A stretch of DNA of 31,480 nucleotides from Chloroflexota bacterium (lineage in GTDB: Bacteria; Chloroflexota; Dehalococcoidia; UBA1151; TMED-70): the NCBI GenBank assembly GCA_002711965.1, contig PASM01000015.1, forward strand, positions 71,164 to 102,643. The letters run 5' to 3'. Position 1 is the stretch's first letter, and each line of letters opens with the position of its first letter. The notes below the pieces were generated by a model. It had not been told where the DNA came from and searched no databases. It was given only the letters and a program-made list of their open reading frames with translations. Shown here one piece after another: positions 1 to 8,930 of the stretch. A program made the position numbers and the translations under genes.

Positions 1-638
1 TCATAGAATAATTTTTTTTCAAATATTTCATTTTTGATTTTTTTTGTTTTTATTTTATGAAAATATAATTCTCTTAAAAATTCATTAAACTTATTCCAAA
101 TTGTAGGATTTAAGTTGTTTGTGATTGGAAAGCTTGAATTAATTATTCTGATTATTGATATGTTAAGTGAGTTTTTTATCATAAATTCATTTAATCTTGA
201 AGAATAGCTATCTATGAAAATTCCATTTAGATTATCATTTATCCATTTTTTAGCATTTGATCTATGATGTATATTATGAGCATTTTCTAATTCAATGCCT
301 GAGCCTACATAATGTTCAAATGTTAATTTTTCTAGAATATCGCAAATTGATTTATTTAATTCTTCAGAAGTATCGAACCATCTGTCTTCTCTGGGCACAG
401 ACCAATTGATTGGTTTAGAATTCATGCTTATAGTTTCTTTTGCTACAATAATACTTCCATTTTCTATATGCTTTATAGTTTGGAGGGCGAAATCTAAAGA
501 AATAATATTTTTTGGCTTTAAATCATCTATTGTTTTTTTTAAATCAATAAAATCATCATTTTTTTCTATGGAGTAAAAATAAAAATTATTGTTTATGGCT
601 TTCTTTTTGAAGTATTTATTACTAATTATTAAGTTCAT
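1..638 (-). CDS. Partial protein, distantly nucleoside-phosphorylase-like (C-terminus missing)
   Basis: The minus-strand frame opened by ATG at 638 is free of stops for 212 codons and runs off the left edge. The start overlaps the stop of the upstream polyprenyl synthase gene by one base (TAATG), so the two are probably translationally coupled. The protein begins MNLIISNKYF. A stretch near residues 45-68 (IISLDFALQ, then NGSIIVAKE) resembles the purine/hopanoid phosphorylase pattern of a glycine-rich strand followed by 'GDIVVA'. A later part (FIDSYSSRLNEF, then SIIRIINSS) resembles the family's 'DMES...vRvisD' region, although the usual Met-Glu is absent. An HpnG-like isoprenoid-linked phosphorylase would suit the neighbouring gene, but this is a weak inference. 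That a gene exists here is well supported; its function is not. Confidence 0.6.
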   Translation of the reverse strand, partial: MNLIISNKYFKKKAINNNFYFYSIEKNDDFIDLKKTIDDLKPKNIISLDFALQTIKHIENGSIIVAKETISMNSKPINWSVPREDRWFDTSEELNKSICDILEKLTFEHYVGSGIELENAHNIHHRSNAKKWINDNLNGIFIDSYSSRLNEFMIKNSLNISIIRIINSSFPITNNLNPTIWNKFNEFLRELYFHKIKTKKIKNEIFEKKLFY

Positions 639-1657
639 TATTTTGTACGATGCATTAAGAAAAAGTTTGTATCTAAAAGCATACTTTTATATTTATCGGA
701 AATATCTAATTTTTCAATTAATGATATCGTATCATTGTATTTGTCATTCAAAATTGAATCACAGTAAGATTTGATTTTATATTTATTCATTAAGTCCAAT
801 ATTATCTGTTTTTCTTTTTCATTTATTTCTTCATTAAAAATTTCATTTATTAATTCTTTATCATTGGAATCGCAAGTTTGGATTAGCTGCAATATTGGAA
901 AAGATTTCTTTTTCTTTAATATGTCGCTCCCGATAGGCTTACCAAATTCGCTATTTCCCCATATTCCTAGTACATCGTCTTTTATTTGAAACATATGTCC
1001 AAATGTATTCCCGATTTCTGAAAATATATCAGTGGTTATTTTATTATTTGATTCAAGAATTGAACCCAAAATTACAGATGTCTTAATTAATGCCCCTGTT
1101 TTCCTTTCTATCATTTGTAAGTAATCTTCGACATTTATTTGTTTTCTACTTTCAAAATCTATGTCTAAATATTGTCCTTCTATAACAGCTATGCATGTTT
1201 TATTTATCAATTTTCTTACCTCTATAAGTTTAAGTTCATCTTTGGAATTGATTTCTTCTAGAGCTTTACTTGCTAAAGCATGCATTGAACTTCCAGAAAT
1301 AATTCCTACATCTTCACCCCAAATTTTCCAAACAGTTTTACGATTTCTTCTGATTTCGTCCCTATCCTCTATGTCATCGTGTATTAATGAAAAATTATGG
1401 AATAATTCTATGGACATTGCTAGCGGTAAAATATTTTTTTCTTTCCCTCCTAAAGCTTCATTTATAAGCATCATAATTGAAGGTCTGAACGCTTTACCTG
1501 TAGTGTCATCATCGTGTCCATTTTCATCTATCCAGCCTAAAAAGTACCTGTGTGTTCCATACAAAGGATCTTTAAGCTTTTTATAAAATTCTTTAGTGAA
1601 TTTATTTAGAGAAGATTGATATTTATTAAATTTTAAAGGTAATTCTGGTTTTCTCAT
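638..1657 (-). CDS. Polyprenyl (probably geranylgeranyl-type) diphosphate synthase
   Basis: A 339-residue trans-isoprenyl diphosphate synthase, which condenses isopentenyl diphosphate onto an allylic diphosphate. It has the GKAFRP substrate motif near residue 54, the first Asp-rich motif DDIED at 94-98 followed by RD and the RRNRKT basic segment, GQYLDIDFE near 161, and the second Asp-rich motif DDVLG at 227-231. Phe89 is five residues before the first Asp-rich motif; in archaeal GGPP synthases an aromatic there limits chain length to about C20, so a short product is inferred. ATG at 1657 has no clear Shine-Dalgarno; a TATAAT on this strand at 1689-1684 suggests a short leader. It lies divergent from hspR and overlaps the next minus-strand gene by one base. 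Confidence 0.93.
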   Translation of the reverse strand: MRKPELPLKFNKYQSSLNKFTKEFYKKLKDPLYGTHRYFLGWIDENGHDDDTTGKAFRPSIMMLINEALGGKEKNILPLAMSIELFHNFSLIHDDIEDRDEIRRNRKTVWKIWGEDVGIISGSSMHALASKALEEINSKDELKLIEVRKLINKTCIAVIEGQYLDIDFESRKQINVEDYLQMIERKTGALIKTSVILGSILESNNKITTDIFSEIGNTFGHMFQIKDDVLGIWGNSEFGKPIGSDILKKKKSFPILQLIQTCDSNDKELINEIFNEEINEKEKQIILDLMNKYKIKSYCDSILNDKYNDTISLIEKLDISDKYKSMLLDTNFFLMHRTK

Positions 1658-1683
1658 TTTGAATAAATTATATGTGTTTCTAA

Positions 1684-1714
1684 ATTATATATCTCTATAA
1701 AGTTTTCGAAAACT
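1684..1714 (-). promoter_or_regulatory. Candidate promoter and 14-bp palindrome for the prenyl synthase gene
   Basis: AGTTTTCGAAAACT at 1701-1714 is a perfect 14-bp palindrome. On the minus strand a TATAAT -10 (1689-1684) lies 17 bp downstream of TTTTCG within the palindrome, so a protein bound there would cover the -35. A second TATAAT at 1669-1664 is even closer to the start codon. The binding factor is unknown; the palindrome is visible, the regulatory role is inferred. Confidence 0.45.
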
Positions 1715-1719
1715 ATTTA

Positions 1720-1748
1720 ATTATCTTATATGTTAGTTATAAGATAAT
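1720..1748. promoter_or_regulatory. Inverted repeat, 11-bp arms, 7-bp spacer; candidate HspR-type operator
   Basis: ATTATCTTATA (1720-1730) and its exact reverse complement TATAAGATAAT (1738-1748) flank a 7-bp spacer. The known HspR operator (HAIR, CTTGAGT-N7-ACTCAAG) also has a 7-bp spacer and CTT...AAG in its arms, although here CTT and AAG are two bases closer. Its place directly upstream of hspR suggests autoregulation. It also sits in the divergent region of the prenyl synthase gene and could act on that. Confidence 0.5.
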
Positions 1749-1760
1749 CTTAGTCTATAA

Positions 1761-1790
1761 TTACATATTATATATATATTATGTTATAAT
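1761..1790 (+). promoter_or_regulatory. Sigma-70-type promoter of the hspR-clpC-ispDF-cysS operon
   Basis: A perfect TATAAT at 1785-1790 with TTACAT at 1761-1766, 18 bp apart. Predicted transcription start is near 1797, giving a leader of about 17-20 bases before the hspR coding region with its AGAGG ribosome-binding site at 1805-1809. Confidence 0.55.
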
Positions 1791-1816
1791 TTTATTATAC
1801 GAGTAGAGGTAATATT

Positions 1817-2170
1817 ATTAGCTTTTCTAGAGAAGAACCAGTTTATGCAATAGGGATTGTTTCTAAAATTGTAGGATTGCATCAGCAAACCTTGAGAAAT
1901 TATGAGAGGTGGAACCTAGTTGTACCTTTTAGATCACCAGGAGGCACTAGGTATTATTCCGTTATAGATATTGAAAAAATAGAAAAAGTTAAAGATTGGA
2001 TTGAGAAATTTGGTATTAATAGAGCTGGAATTGAAATAATTACTGATTTACTTAAACAAATTAATGAACTCGAGAAGAAAAACAATTTTCTTGAGTCTGA
2101 ATTGATTAGATATAGAAGCAGGGGATCTGTAAAAGAATTGCCTGAAAATATAAGCAGGAGGAGTTTATGA
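1817..2170 (+). CDS. hspR: HspR-like MerR-family heat-shock repressor
   Basis: About 117 residues. The N-terminal MerR winged-helix region reads EPVYAIGIVSKIVGLHQQ followed by TLRNYERWNLVVP and the wing GGTRYYSVIDIEKI, the typical HspR pattern ('hPQTLRlYEr...GGtRRYs'). A helical tail with coiled-coil character (about 75-100, LEKKNNFLESEL) follows. No ATG is available: the frame is open from an in-frame TAA at 1787, and the only starts before the HTH are ATT at 1814 or 1817, spaced 4 and 7 bases after AGAGG. The TTG at 1877 would cut off the first HTH helix. I chose ATT 1817 from ribosome-binding-site spacing; the exact start is uncertain. The stop overlaps the clpC ATG (ATGA), so the two are translationally coupled. 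Expected role is repression of this operon at normal temperature. Confidence 0.85.
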   Translation: MSFSREEPVYAIGIVSKIVGLHQQTLRNYERWNLVVPFRSPGGTRYYSVIDIEKIEKVKDWIEKFGINRAGIEIITDLLKQINELEKKNNFLESELIRYRSRGSVKELPENISRRSL

Positions 2171-4716
2171 TTTCAACAGAAATTTGGTCTAGAGATATTA
2201 TGGATAAAGAACTTTTAGAAGTTTTTGATCAAGCAGAACATCTAGCAACTAGTGCATATAGAGAAGAATTTTTTACTATAAATCATCTTATGTTGTCTCT
2301 TTTAAGAACAGATTCAGTAATTAATATTCTAAGCAATTTAGTTACAGAATCCTCTCTAAAAAATTGGGAAACAGAACTTATGAAAGGATTCAATGACAAT
2401 AAGTTTCCTATTCAAGAAATTAGATATGAAAATCCTATGCAAAAGCTCTACTCAATTTGTTTAGAACTTGCGAATGCAACTCAGAGTGAAAAAATAAAAA
2501 TCATTCATGTTTTACTAGGATTAGTTGAGCTAGCAAATAAAGCTCCAATCACAAGAGTGATAAATAGAAGATCTCTCCAAGAATATAGAACAACTAATAA
2601 TATAACGTTTGATTTATTCTTGAGTAACAGACTGACCGTTGATAATGTACAGTTTGCATATTTGGTAGCTAATCCAAATTCCGAACTTAAGACAAAAAAA
2701 GAAAATATTGATTTTTCTGAACAAAAATCAAATGAAGATCAGGATATAAAAGAAAAATCTAAGTACGAATTTCTGGATAAATATTCTGTTGATTTGACGA
2801 GCCTAGCAAAGCAAAATTTAATTGATCCAATAATAGGAAGAGATTCTGAAATTAAAAAAGTTCAGCAAATATTGCTACGAAGAACAAAAAATAATCCTGT
2901 ACTTATTGGAGATGCAGGTGTTGGTAAAACTGCAATAGCTGAAGGCTTGGCTTTAAATATTATAGGTGGTAATGTTCACCCATTTTTAAAAGATAAAAAA
3001 GTTTTATCTCTTCAGCTAGGGCAATTATTAGCTGGAACTGGAGTTAGAGGTGAATTTGAAGAAAGAATGCAAACAATTATAAAAGAAATGGAAGATTCTC
3101 AGGGAGAGATAATTTTATTTATAGATGAAATACACACAGTAGTTGGTGCTGGATCTGGTGGTGGTGCATTAGATGCTTCAAATATGATGAAACCCGCACT
3201 TGCGAGAGGTAAATTACAAACCATTGGAGCTACTACTCCAGATGAATACAGAAAATATATTGAATCAGACCAAGCTTTAGAAAGAAGATTTTCTCCTGTC
3301 TTTATAAATGAACCTACAAAAGAGGCATCAATTAAAATGCTTCAAGGATTAAGATATAAATATGAAAAACATCATGAATTGAAAATTTCAGATGAAGCGA
3401 TAGAATCCGCTGTGACATTATCAGATAGATATATAAAAAATAGATTTTTGCCTGATAAAGCTATAGATTTAATGGATGAATCACTATCAAGAGTAAAAAT
3501 TGAAAATCCCTTAACCCCTGATCAGATTTCTGAAATTGAAAATGAAATCAATGTGCTTAAAGAAGAAGAAAATAAACTTTTTCAAGAGGGCAATAAATCA
3601 GATTCAGAAAAAATAGTAGAAAAAAGATACCAAAAAGAAGAAAACTTAAGGTTACAAAGAGAACAGTGGGGGTTTAGCGAAAAACAAGTTGAAATAGTTG
3701 AACCTAAGCATATAGCGAAAGTTATTTCTGAAAAAACAGGTATACCTATAGATAATTTAATTCAAAGTGAATCAAAAAAATTATTAAAACTTGAACAAGA
3801 ATTGCATAAAAGAGTTATTGGTCAAACTAAAGCTGTTCAAGGAATTTCAGATTCAATTAGAAGAAGCAGAGCAGGGTTGCAAGACCCAACTAGACCTATA
3901 GGATCATTTATATTTTTAGGTCCAACTGGTGTAGGAAAAACTGAACTTGCTAAATCATTAGCAGAATTTTTATTTGATGATGAAAACAATATAGTTCGAG
4001 TGGATATGTCTGAATATAGAGAAAGTTATTCTATGGCAAGATTAATTGGAGCTCCTCCAGGCTATGTTGGGTACGATGATGCTGGACAATTAACAGAAGC
4101 TGTAAGAAGAAATCCATATAGTGTTGTTTTATTTGATGAAATAGAGAAAGCTCATGATGATATTTTTAATGTATTGCTTCAAGTTTTGGATGATGGAAGG
4201 TTAACTGATGGGCAGGGAAGAACTGTTGATTTTACCAATACTATTATAATAATGACTTCAAATTTAGGTAGTGATTTTATAAATAAAGAATCAATTGGTT
4301 TTGTGCAAGATTCTGATAAAAAAAATGAAGAACAGCATAATAATGTATCAGAATCATTGAAATCACATTTTAGACCAGAATTCTTAAATAGGATTGATGA
4401 AATAATTATTTTTGAATCTTTATCTAAAGAAGATTTGTTATTGATTGTTGATAAAGTATTTGATGATTTGTCGAATAAATTAAAACAAAAAAAAGTTCAA
4501 TTGAAAATAAATAAAAAAGTTAAGGAATTTATTGCTGAACAGGGATTTGATAAATATTATGGAGCAAGGCCCTTAAGGCGATTGCTGCAAAAACAAATTG
4601 AAAACAAGATTTCAAAAATGATTATATCTAATGAGATAAAAAATGGAGATATTTTGAAACTAACTATGAAAGAAAATGAAATAATGATTAAAAGGAATAA
4701 AAATAATAATAGTTAG
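2167..4716 (+). CDS. clpC: ClpC-type AAA+ unfoldase (ClpP partner)
   Basis: 849 residues with two AAA+ modules. An N-terminal Clp-N double-repeat domain (about 12-150) and an acidic linker lead to D1, with Walker A GDAGVGKT at 248-255 and Walker B LFIDE ending at Asp320-Glu321. A short middle coiled coil (about 455-500) is ClpC-sized, clearly shorter than that of ClpB. D2 has Walker A GPTGVGKT at 585-592, Walker B VLFDE at Asp657-Glu658, and the ClpP-docking tripeptide Ile710-Gly-Phe. The docking loop indicates a protease-coupled unfoldase rather than a disaggregase. ATG 2167 has a strong AGGAGG ribosome-binding site in the end of hspR; an internal Met at residue 12 matches the usual ClpC N-terminus and is an alternative start. 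ispDF follows two bases after the stop. Confidence 0.94.
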   Translation: MISTEIWSRDIMDKELLEVFDQAEHLATSAYREEFFTINHLMLSLLRTDSVINILSNLVTESSLKNWETELMKGFNDNKFPIQEIRYENPMQKLYSICLELANATQSEKIKIIHVLLGLVELANKAPITRVINRRSLQEYRTTNNITFDLFLSNRLTVDNVQFAYLVANPNSELKTKKENIDFSEQKSNEDQDIKEKSKYEFLDKYSVDLTSLAKQNLIDPIIGRDSEIKKVQQILLRRTKNNPVLIGDAGVGKTAIAEGLALNIIGGNVHPFLKDKKVLSLQLGQLLAGTGVRGEFEERMQTIIKEMEDSQGEIILFIDEIHTVVGAGSGGGALDASNMMKPALARGKLQTIGATTPDEYRKYIESDQALERRFSPVFINEPTKEASIKMLQGLRYKYEKHHELKISDEAIESAVTLSDRYIKNRFLPDKAIDLMDESLSRVKIENPLTPDQISEIENEINVLKEEENKLFQEGNKSDSEKIVEKRYQKEENLRLQREQWGFSEKQVEIVEPKHIAKVISEKTGIPIDNLIQSESKKLLKLEQELHKRVIGQTKAVQGISDSIRRSRAGLQDPTRPIGSFIFLGPTGVGKTELAKSLAEFLFDDENNIVRVDMSEYRESYSMARLIGAPPGYVGYDDAGQLTEAVRRNPYSVVLFDEIEKAHDDIFNVLLQVLDDGRLTDGQGRTVDFTNTIIIMTSNLGSDFINKESIGFVQDSDKKNEEQHNNVSESLKSHFRPEFLNRIDEIIIFESLSKEDLLLIVDKVFDDLSNKLKQKKVQLKINKKVKEFIAEQGFDKYYGARPLRRLLQKQIENKISKMIISNEIKNGDILKLTMKENEIMIKRNKNNNS

Positions 4717-4718
4717 TT

Positions 4719-5870
4719 ATGAAAAAAACTGATAAAAAAGTTTCAGCAATATTACTTGCTGCTGGAAAATCAAAAAGATTTGAACAGGATAAAACTTTTT
4801 ATGAAATTGATGGGACTCCTATAGCAATAAAATCTTTATTAACTATATTATCAATTAAATTTATTGAAAAAGTTTTCATAGTTTCTTCTAAGGATAACTT
4901 TATAAAATTTAAAGATTTTATAAGAGGTAAAGATTATGAAGAAAAAATTGTAATCATAGAAGGTTCAAACACTAGGTCAGCATCTTTTTTAAAAGCTGTA
5001 GATCATATCAATGATAAGAATATTCATATAGATTATTTGATTATTCATGACGCTGCTAGACCATATGCTACAGAAAAAATTTATCTAAAAGGTTTAGATT
5101 TATTAGAAAAATATGATGCTGTTATTCCAGGCTTATCTCCTACTGATACTGTAAAAGTTATAAATGAAGATGAGTTTGTAACTAAAACTTTGGACAGATC
5201 GAAACTTATTAATGTTCAAACTCCACAATTTTTTAATAAAAAAGTTTTTTTTGAAAATATAAGGAATATTAATCCTTCTGAAATATACACAGATGATTCT
5301 TCCTTACTTGATAATACTTCGATAAATATAAAAACAATTCCAGGCGAAATAAACAATATAAAAATAACTACAAAGAATGACATAGAAAATAATTTGATTT
5401 ATTATGGCACTGGATTTGATATACATGAACTTGAAAAAGGCTCTCCTCTTAGATTAGGAGGCTTAGATATAGATTTTCAATATAAGCTTAAAGGCCATTC
5501 TGACGGGGACGTTCTAATACATTCAATAATCGATTCCATTTTAGGGGCGGCATCATTAGGAGATATTGGAAAATTTTTTCCATCTACTGATAATTCTTTA
5601 AAAGATATAGACTCTACATTAATGTTAAAAAAAGTTTCAGATTTAATTACTGAAAAAAAATTCAGAATTGTTAATTTAGATAACACGATAATTGTTCAAA
5701 AGCCAAGAATGTCGAAATATATTGAAAATATGAAGTCTATTATTTCTAAAATCTTAAAAATTGATATAAAACTTATAAATATAAAGAGTACTACTACTGA
5801 TTTTATTGGTATTATTGGTTCAGAAAAAGCTATAGCATCTCAATCAATTTGTAGTTTGAAAAAAAATTAA
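4719..5870 (+). CDS. ispDF: Bifunctional IspD-IspF (MEP pathway of isoprenoid synthesis)
   Basis: 383 residues. Residues 1 to about 228 are 2-C-methyl-erythritol 4-phosphate cytidylyltransferase: nucleotide-binding LLAAGKSKRF near 13, IHDAARP, and the TVKVI...RSKL...QTPQFF region. Residues 230-383 are 2-C-methyl-erythritol 2,4-cyclodiphosphate synthase, starting GTGFDIH with metal ligands Asp234 and His236, then GHSDGDVLIH, LGDIGKFFP and the STTTDFIG end motif. Both domains look intact, so the enzyme should catalyse the third and fifth steps of the pathway (IspE acts between). It supplies the precursors used by the prenyl synthase at 638-1657. Gaps are 2 bases to clpC and 1 base to cysS; no separate ribosome-binding site is evident, so coupling is likely. 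Confidence 0.95.
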   Translation: MKKTDKKVSAILLAAGKSKRFEQDKTFYEIDGTPIAIKSLLTILSIKFIEKVFIVSSKDNFIKFKDFIRGKDYEEKIVIIEGSNTRSASFLKAVDHINDKNIHIDYLIIHDAARPYATEKIYLKGLDLLEKYDAVIPGLSPTDTVKVINEDEFVTKTLDRSKLINVQTPQFFNKKVFFENIRNINPSEIYTDDSSLLDNTSINIKTIPGEINNIKITTKNDIENNLIYYGTGFDIHELEKGSPLRLGGLDIDFQYKLKGHSDGDVLIHSIIDSILGAASLGDIGKFFPSTDNSLKDIDSTLMLKKVSDLITEKKFRIVNLDNTIIVQKPRMSKYIENMKSIISKILKIDIKLINIKSTTTDFIGIIGSEKAIASQSICSLKKN

Positions 5871-5871
5871 T

Positions 5872-7206
5872 ATGTATTTGTATAACACTTTAACTAAGCA
5901 AAAAGAAAAAATAGAAAAAAAAGAAATAAAAATGTATGTATGCGGTGTTACTGTTTATGACAGACCACATTTAGGGCATGCTTTGTCTACTATAACTTTT
6001 GATGTTCTCCATAGATTCCTTGAATACACTGGTTTCAAAGTAAAAAGAGTTCAAAATTTTACAGATGTAGACGATAAAATAATTGCTAAATCAAAGGAAT
6101 TAAATATTTCCCCTAAAGAAGTAGCTGAAAAATACATAAAAGCTTTTTTTGAAGACATGGATAAATTAGGTGTAAGGAGAGCAGATGTTCATCCTAGAGC
6201 TACAGAAGACATGAATGAAATAATTGAATTGATAAAAGATTTGATTGAAAAAAATGCAGCTTATGAACTTAATGGAAGTGTATACTTCGATGTTGGATTT
6301 TCTAAAGATTATGGAAAGCTTTCAAGAAGAAATTTAGAAGATCTTATTGAAGGAAATAGAATAGAAAACGAACCTGAGAAAAAAAATCACGGTGATTTTG
6401 CTCTTTGGAAACATGCTGAAAAAGACGAAACTCATTGGGATAGTCCATGGGGGACAGGTAGACCAGGATGGCATATAGAATGCTCTGCTATGGTCAAAAA
6501 ACATCTTGGTACTTCAATTGATATTCATGGAGGAGGATTAGATTTAGTGTTTCCTCATCATGAAAATGAAATTGCTCAAAGTGAATCTTCAACAGGCAAT
6601 AAGCCTTTTGCTAAAATTTGGGTTCATAATGGTTTGTTAAAGCGTTCTGGCGATGAAAAAATGAGTAAATCTTTAGGAAACTCTCTTGATGTTATAGATG
6701 CTTTAGAAAAATATTCAGGAAATTCTATCCGATTATGGATTCTGCAAAGTCATTATAGACAACCAAGTTCGTTAGATGAAAATTCATTAGAAATTGCTCA
6801 AAAATCTATACAAAGAATTGAGAGAACTCTTATATTAAGTGGAGAGTCCGGTTTTGATGTAAAGGATTATAAAAATAAATTTTTAATTGCAATGGAAGAC
6901 GATCTTGCAACTCCTAAAGCTATAGCGATTATATTTGATTTAATTCATGAAATAAATAAAGCAAATGATAATAATAAAAAAATCAATGAAGGTATATCTT
7001 TACTCAGAGATCTATTAAGTATTTTAGGTTTTGAATTTAATGACAGAAATCAAGATGATTCTGAAATTATAGAATTGATTAATAAGAGAAATAAATTAAG
7101 AGCAGAAAAAGAATATGATAAAGCTGATCAGATAAGAAATGATTTATTGTCTAAAGGAATTGAAATTCTTGATTCAAAAGATGGAACTACTTTTAGAAAA
7201 ATTTAG
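5872..7206 (+). CDS. cysS: Cysteinyl-tRNA synthetase
   Basis: 444-residue class I aminoacyl-tRNA synthetase that charges tRNA-Cys. It has VCGVTVYDRPHLGHA with Cys24 and the HLGH form of HIGH at 33-36, zinc ligands Cys204, His229 and Glu233 (the spacing of Escherichia coli Cys28/Cys209/His234/Glu238), and KMSKS at 263-267. The helical C-terminal part ends with the usual R..K.Y..AD.IR segment, slightly shorter than the E. coli enzyme. It is the last gene of the hspR operon and begins one base after ispDF. Its stop overlaps the end of convergent secG by four bases. Confidence 0.96.
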   Translation: MYLYNTLTKQKEKIEKKEIKMYVCGVTVYDRPHLGHALSTITFDVLHRFLEYTGFKVKRVQNFTDVDDKIIAKSKELNISPKEVAEKYIKAFFEDMDKLGVRRADVHPRATEDMNEIIELIKDLIEKNAAYELNGSVYFDVGFSKDYGKLSRRNLEDLIEGNRIENEPEKKNHGDFALWKHAEKDETHWDSPWGTGRPGWHIECSAMVKKHLGTSIDIHGGGLDLVFPHHENEIAQSESSTGNKPFAKIWVHNGLLKRSGDEKMSKSLGNSLDVIDALEKYSGNSIRLWILQSHYRQPSSLDENSLEIAQKSIQRIERTLILSGESGFDVKDYKNKFLIAMEDDLATPKAIAIIFDLIHEINKANDNNKKINEGISLLRDLLSILGFEFNDRNQDDSEIIELINKRNKLRAEKEYDKADQIRNDLLSKGIEILDSKDGTTFRKI

Positions 7207-7415
7207 AATCTGACATTTAATACGGCTACTCCAACAAACAAAATTATCAATAATATTGTCAATCTAAATAGTATTTGCTCTATTCCTCTTCTTGACCGGT
7301 ATGATCCATCTGATTGTCCAAATAAACCTGCACTGCTTCCTCTTGTTTGCAAAAGTATTATAGCAATTATTATTACTGCAAAAACCATCATCAATACTGA
7401 AAAAAGTAAATCCAA
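7203..7415 (-). CDS. secG: Preprotein translocase subunit SecG
   Basis: 70 residues with the SecG plan: a first membrane helix (about 3-22) ending in ILLQTRGSSAGLFG, a short basic loop (SYRSRRGIEQ), and a second membrane helix (about 49-66). It assists the SecYEG channel in the cytoplasmic membrane. The start is TTG at 7415, supported by GAGGAAA on the minus strand just upstream. It lies 14 bases downstream of gatB on the same strand and was probably cotranscribed with it. The end overlaps convergent cysS. Confidence 0.88.
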   Translation of the reverse strand: MDLLFSVLMMVFAVIIIAIILLQTRGSSAGLFGQSDGSYRSRRGIEQILFRLTILLIILFVGVAVLNVRF

Positions 7416-7429
7416 AATTTCCTCAATTT

Positions 7430-8878
7430 CTATTTTTTTGTTTGTAAAATTTTATTTATTAATTCGCTTGAAATTTTAGGGTCTGCTTGACCTTTAGTTT
7501 CTTTCATCACTTGTCCTAATAAAAACTTTTGAGACTGCTCTTTTCCTGCTTTGAAGTCCTCAACAGCTTTAGGGTTACTTTCAATTATATTACTTATTGT
7601 ATCTTCTAGTTCGTTTGTATCAGATATAATTACTAGATTTTTTTCATTAATAATATCATCAGGCTTAGATCCAGTATTCCACATTTCTTCTAAAACTATT
7701 TTTAAAATTTTGTTATTTATTTTTTTTTGAAAATAAATTTCTACTAATTCAGATAGGTCCTCTGGTTTAAATTTCAATTTTTCATAACTAGTAGATTCTA
7801 AGTTTAGCAGTCTACTAAAATCTCCATTCATAAGATTTGCGATATATTTTATAGATTCATTGTTTTTATTATGAGATTCAATTGTTGCTTCAAAGAAATT
7901 TGAAAAATTAATATCTCCTGTTAATAATTCGGCATCATAATCGCTAAGTTGATATTCATTAATATATTTTTCTTTCCTAGTTTTAGGTAATTCTGGCAAA
8001 AGGCTTTGAATTTGATTAACCCAATCTGAGTCAATTTCTAATGGAGGAATATCTGGTTCAGGAAAATACCTGTAGTCATTTGACTCTTCTTTTGTTCTTT
8101 GAGAAATTGTTATAGATTTTTCATCTGACCATCCTCTGGTTTCTTGGATGATTATTTCATTATTTTCTTTAGATTTAATTTGTCTTTTTATTTCATAATC
8201 AACTGCATCTGCTACTGCAGATACACGATTCATATTTTTGATTTCTACTTTTGTTCCTAATTCTTTAGATCCTTCTTCTCTTATACTTATATTTGCATCA
8301 CATCTAAAAGAACCTTCTTCCATGTTTGCAGATCCAACTCCAATATATCTTATAATTTTTTGCAAATTCTCTATATATTCAATTACCTCTTTAGAAGAAC
8401 TTAAGTCTGGTTCTGTAACAATTTCCATTAAGGGTGTTCCTGACCTATTAATATCTAGTAAGCTGTAATTAGAATCTCTGGTATTTATATGAGTCAATTT
8501 TGCAACATCTTCTTCCATGTGAACTCTGTTGATTCTTATTTTTTTATTTGATGAAAGTTCTACAAATCCTTCATAACATATAGGTTCATCAAATTGAGAA
8601 ATTTGGTAGCCTTTCATCAAGTCTGGATAAAAATACTGCTTTCTATCAAATTTTGTTTTATTTGAAATACTACAATCAAGTGCTAGTCCAATCATAATGG
8701 CACTTTCCACAGCTTTTTTATTAACAACAGGTAGAGCTCCAGGTAATCCCATTGATGTAGGATCTACTATTGTATTAGGGTCTTGATTTTGATATTTAGC
8801 ACTTGAAAGACTAAACATCTTAGAGTTTGTATTTAGTTGCACATGCGTTTCTAAACCAATTACTGCTTCATAGTTCAT
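7430..8878 (-). CDS. gatB: Aspartyl/glutamyl-tRNA(Asn/Gln) amidotransferase subunit B
   Basis: About 482 residues. Starts MNYEAVIGLETHVQL, the family's N-terminus; the frame extends to a TTG at 8893 but ATG 8878 fits the family better. Core GatB kinase-like domain motifs are RKQYFYPDLMKGYQISQ, RVHMEEDVAKL, RSGTPLMEIVTEPD and GSFRCDANISIR; the C-terminal tail domain (about 400-482) ends with the GQ(V)MKETKGQADP motif that binds tRNA. GatB activates misacylated Glu-tRNA(Gln) or Asp-tRNA(Asn) for amidation with ammonia from GatA. No gatA or gatC lies in the window, so the complex is encoded at more than one site. Confidence 0.96.
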   Translation of the reverse strand: MNYEAVIGLETHVQLNTNSKMFSLSSAKYQNQDPNTIVDPTSMGLPGALPVVNKKAVESAIMIGLALDCSISNKTKFDRKQYFYPDLMKGYQISQFDEPICYEGFVELSSNKKIRINRVHMEEDVAKLTHINTRDSNYSLLDINRSGTPLMEIVTEPDLSSSKEVIEYIENLQKIIRYIGVGSANMEEGSFRCDANISIREEGSKELGTKVEIKNMNRVSAVADAVDYEIKRQIKSKENNEIIIQETRGWSDEKSITISQRTKEESNDYRYFPEPDIPPLEIDSDWVNQIQSLLPELPKTRKEKYINEYQLSDYDAELLTGDINFSNFFEATIESHNKNNESIKYIANLMNGDFSRLLNLESTSYEKLKFKPEDLSELVEIYFQKKINNKILKIVLEEMWNTGSKPDDIINEKNLVIISDTNELEDTISNIIESNPKAVEDFKAGKEQSQKFLLGQVMKETKGQADPKISSELINKILQTKK

Positions 8879-8930
8879 ATTTTCTAATCTCAAAATTAAT
8901 GTGTTTTTATATTCTATCTTAGTCGAATAA

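Noticed and set aside
1160..1590. Plus-strand open frame of 141 codons
   Set aside because: It lies entirely inside the prenyl synthase gene on the other strand, has no family resemblance or ribosome-binding site, and is a shadow of that gene.
1681..1800. Replication origin or DnaA box cluster in the AT-rich divergent region
   Set aside because: No TTATNCACA-like sites were seen; inverted repeats and a promoter explain the region better.
8236..8470. Plus-strand frame inside gatB
   Set aside because: Antisense shadow of a highly conserved gene.
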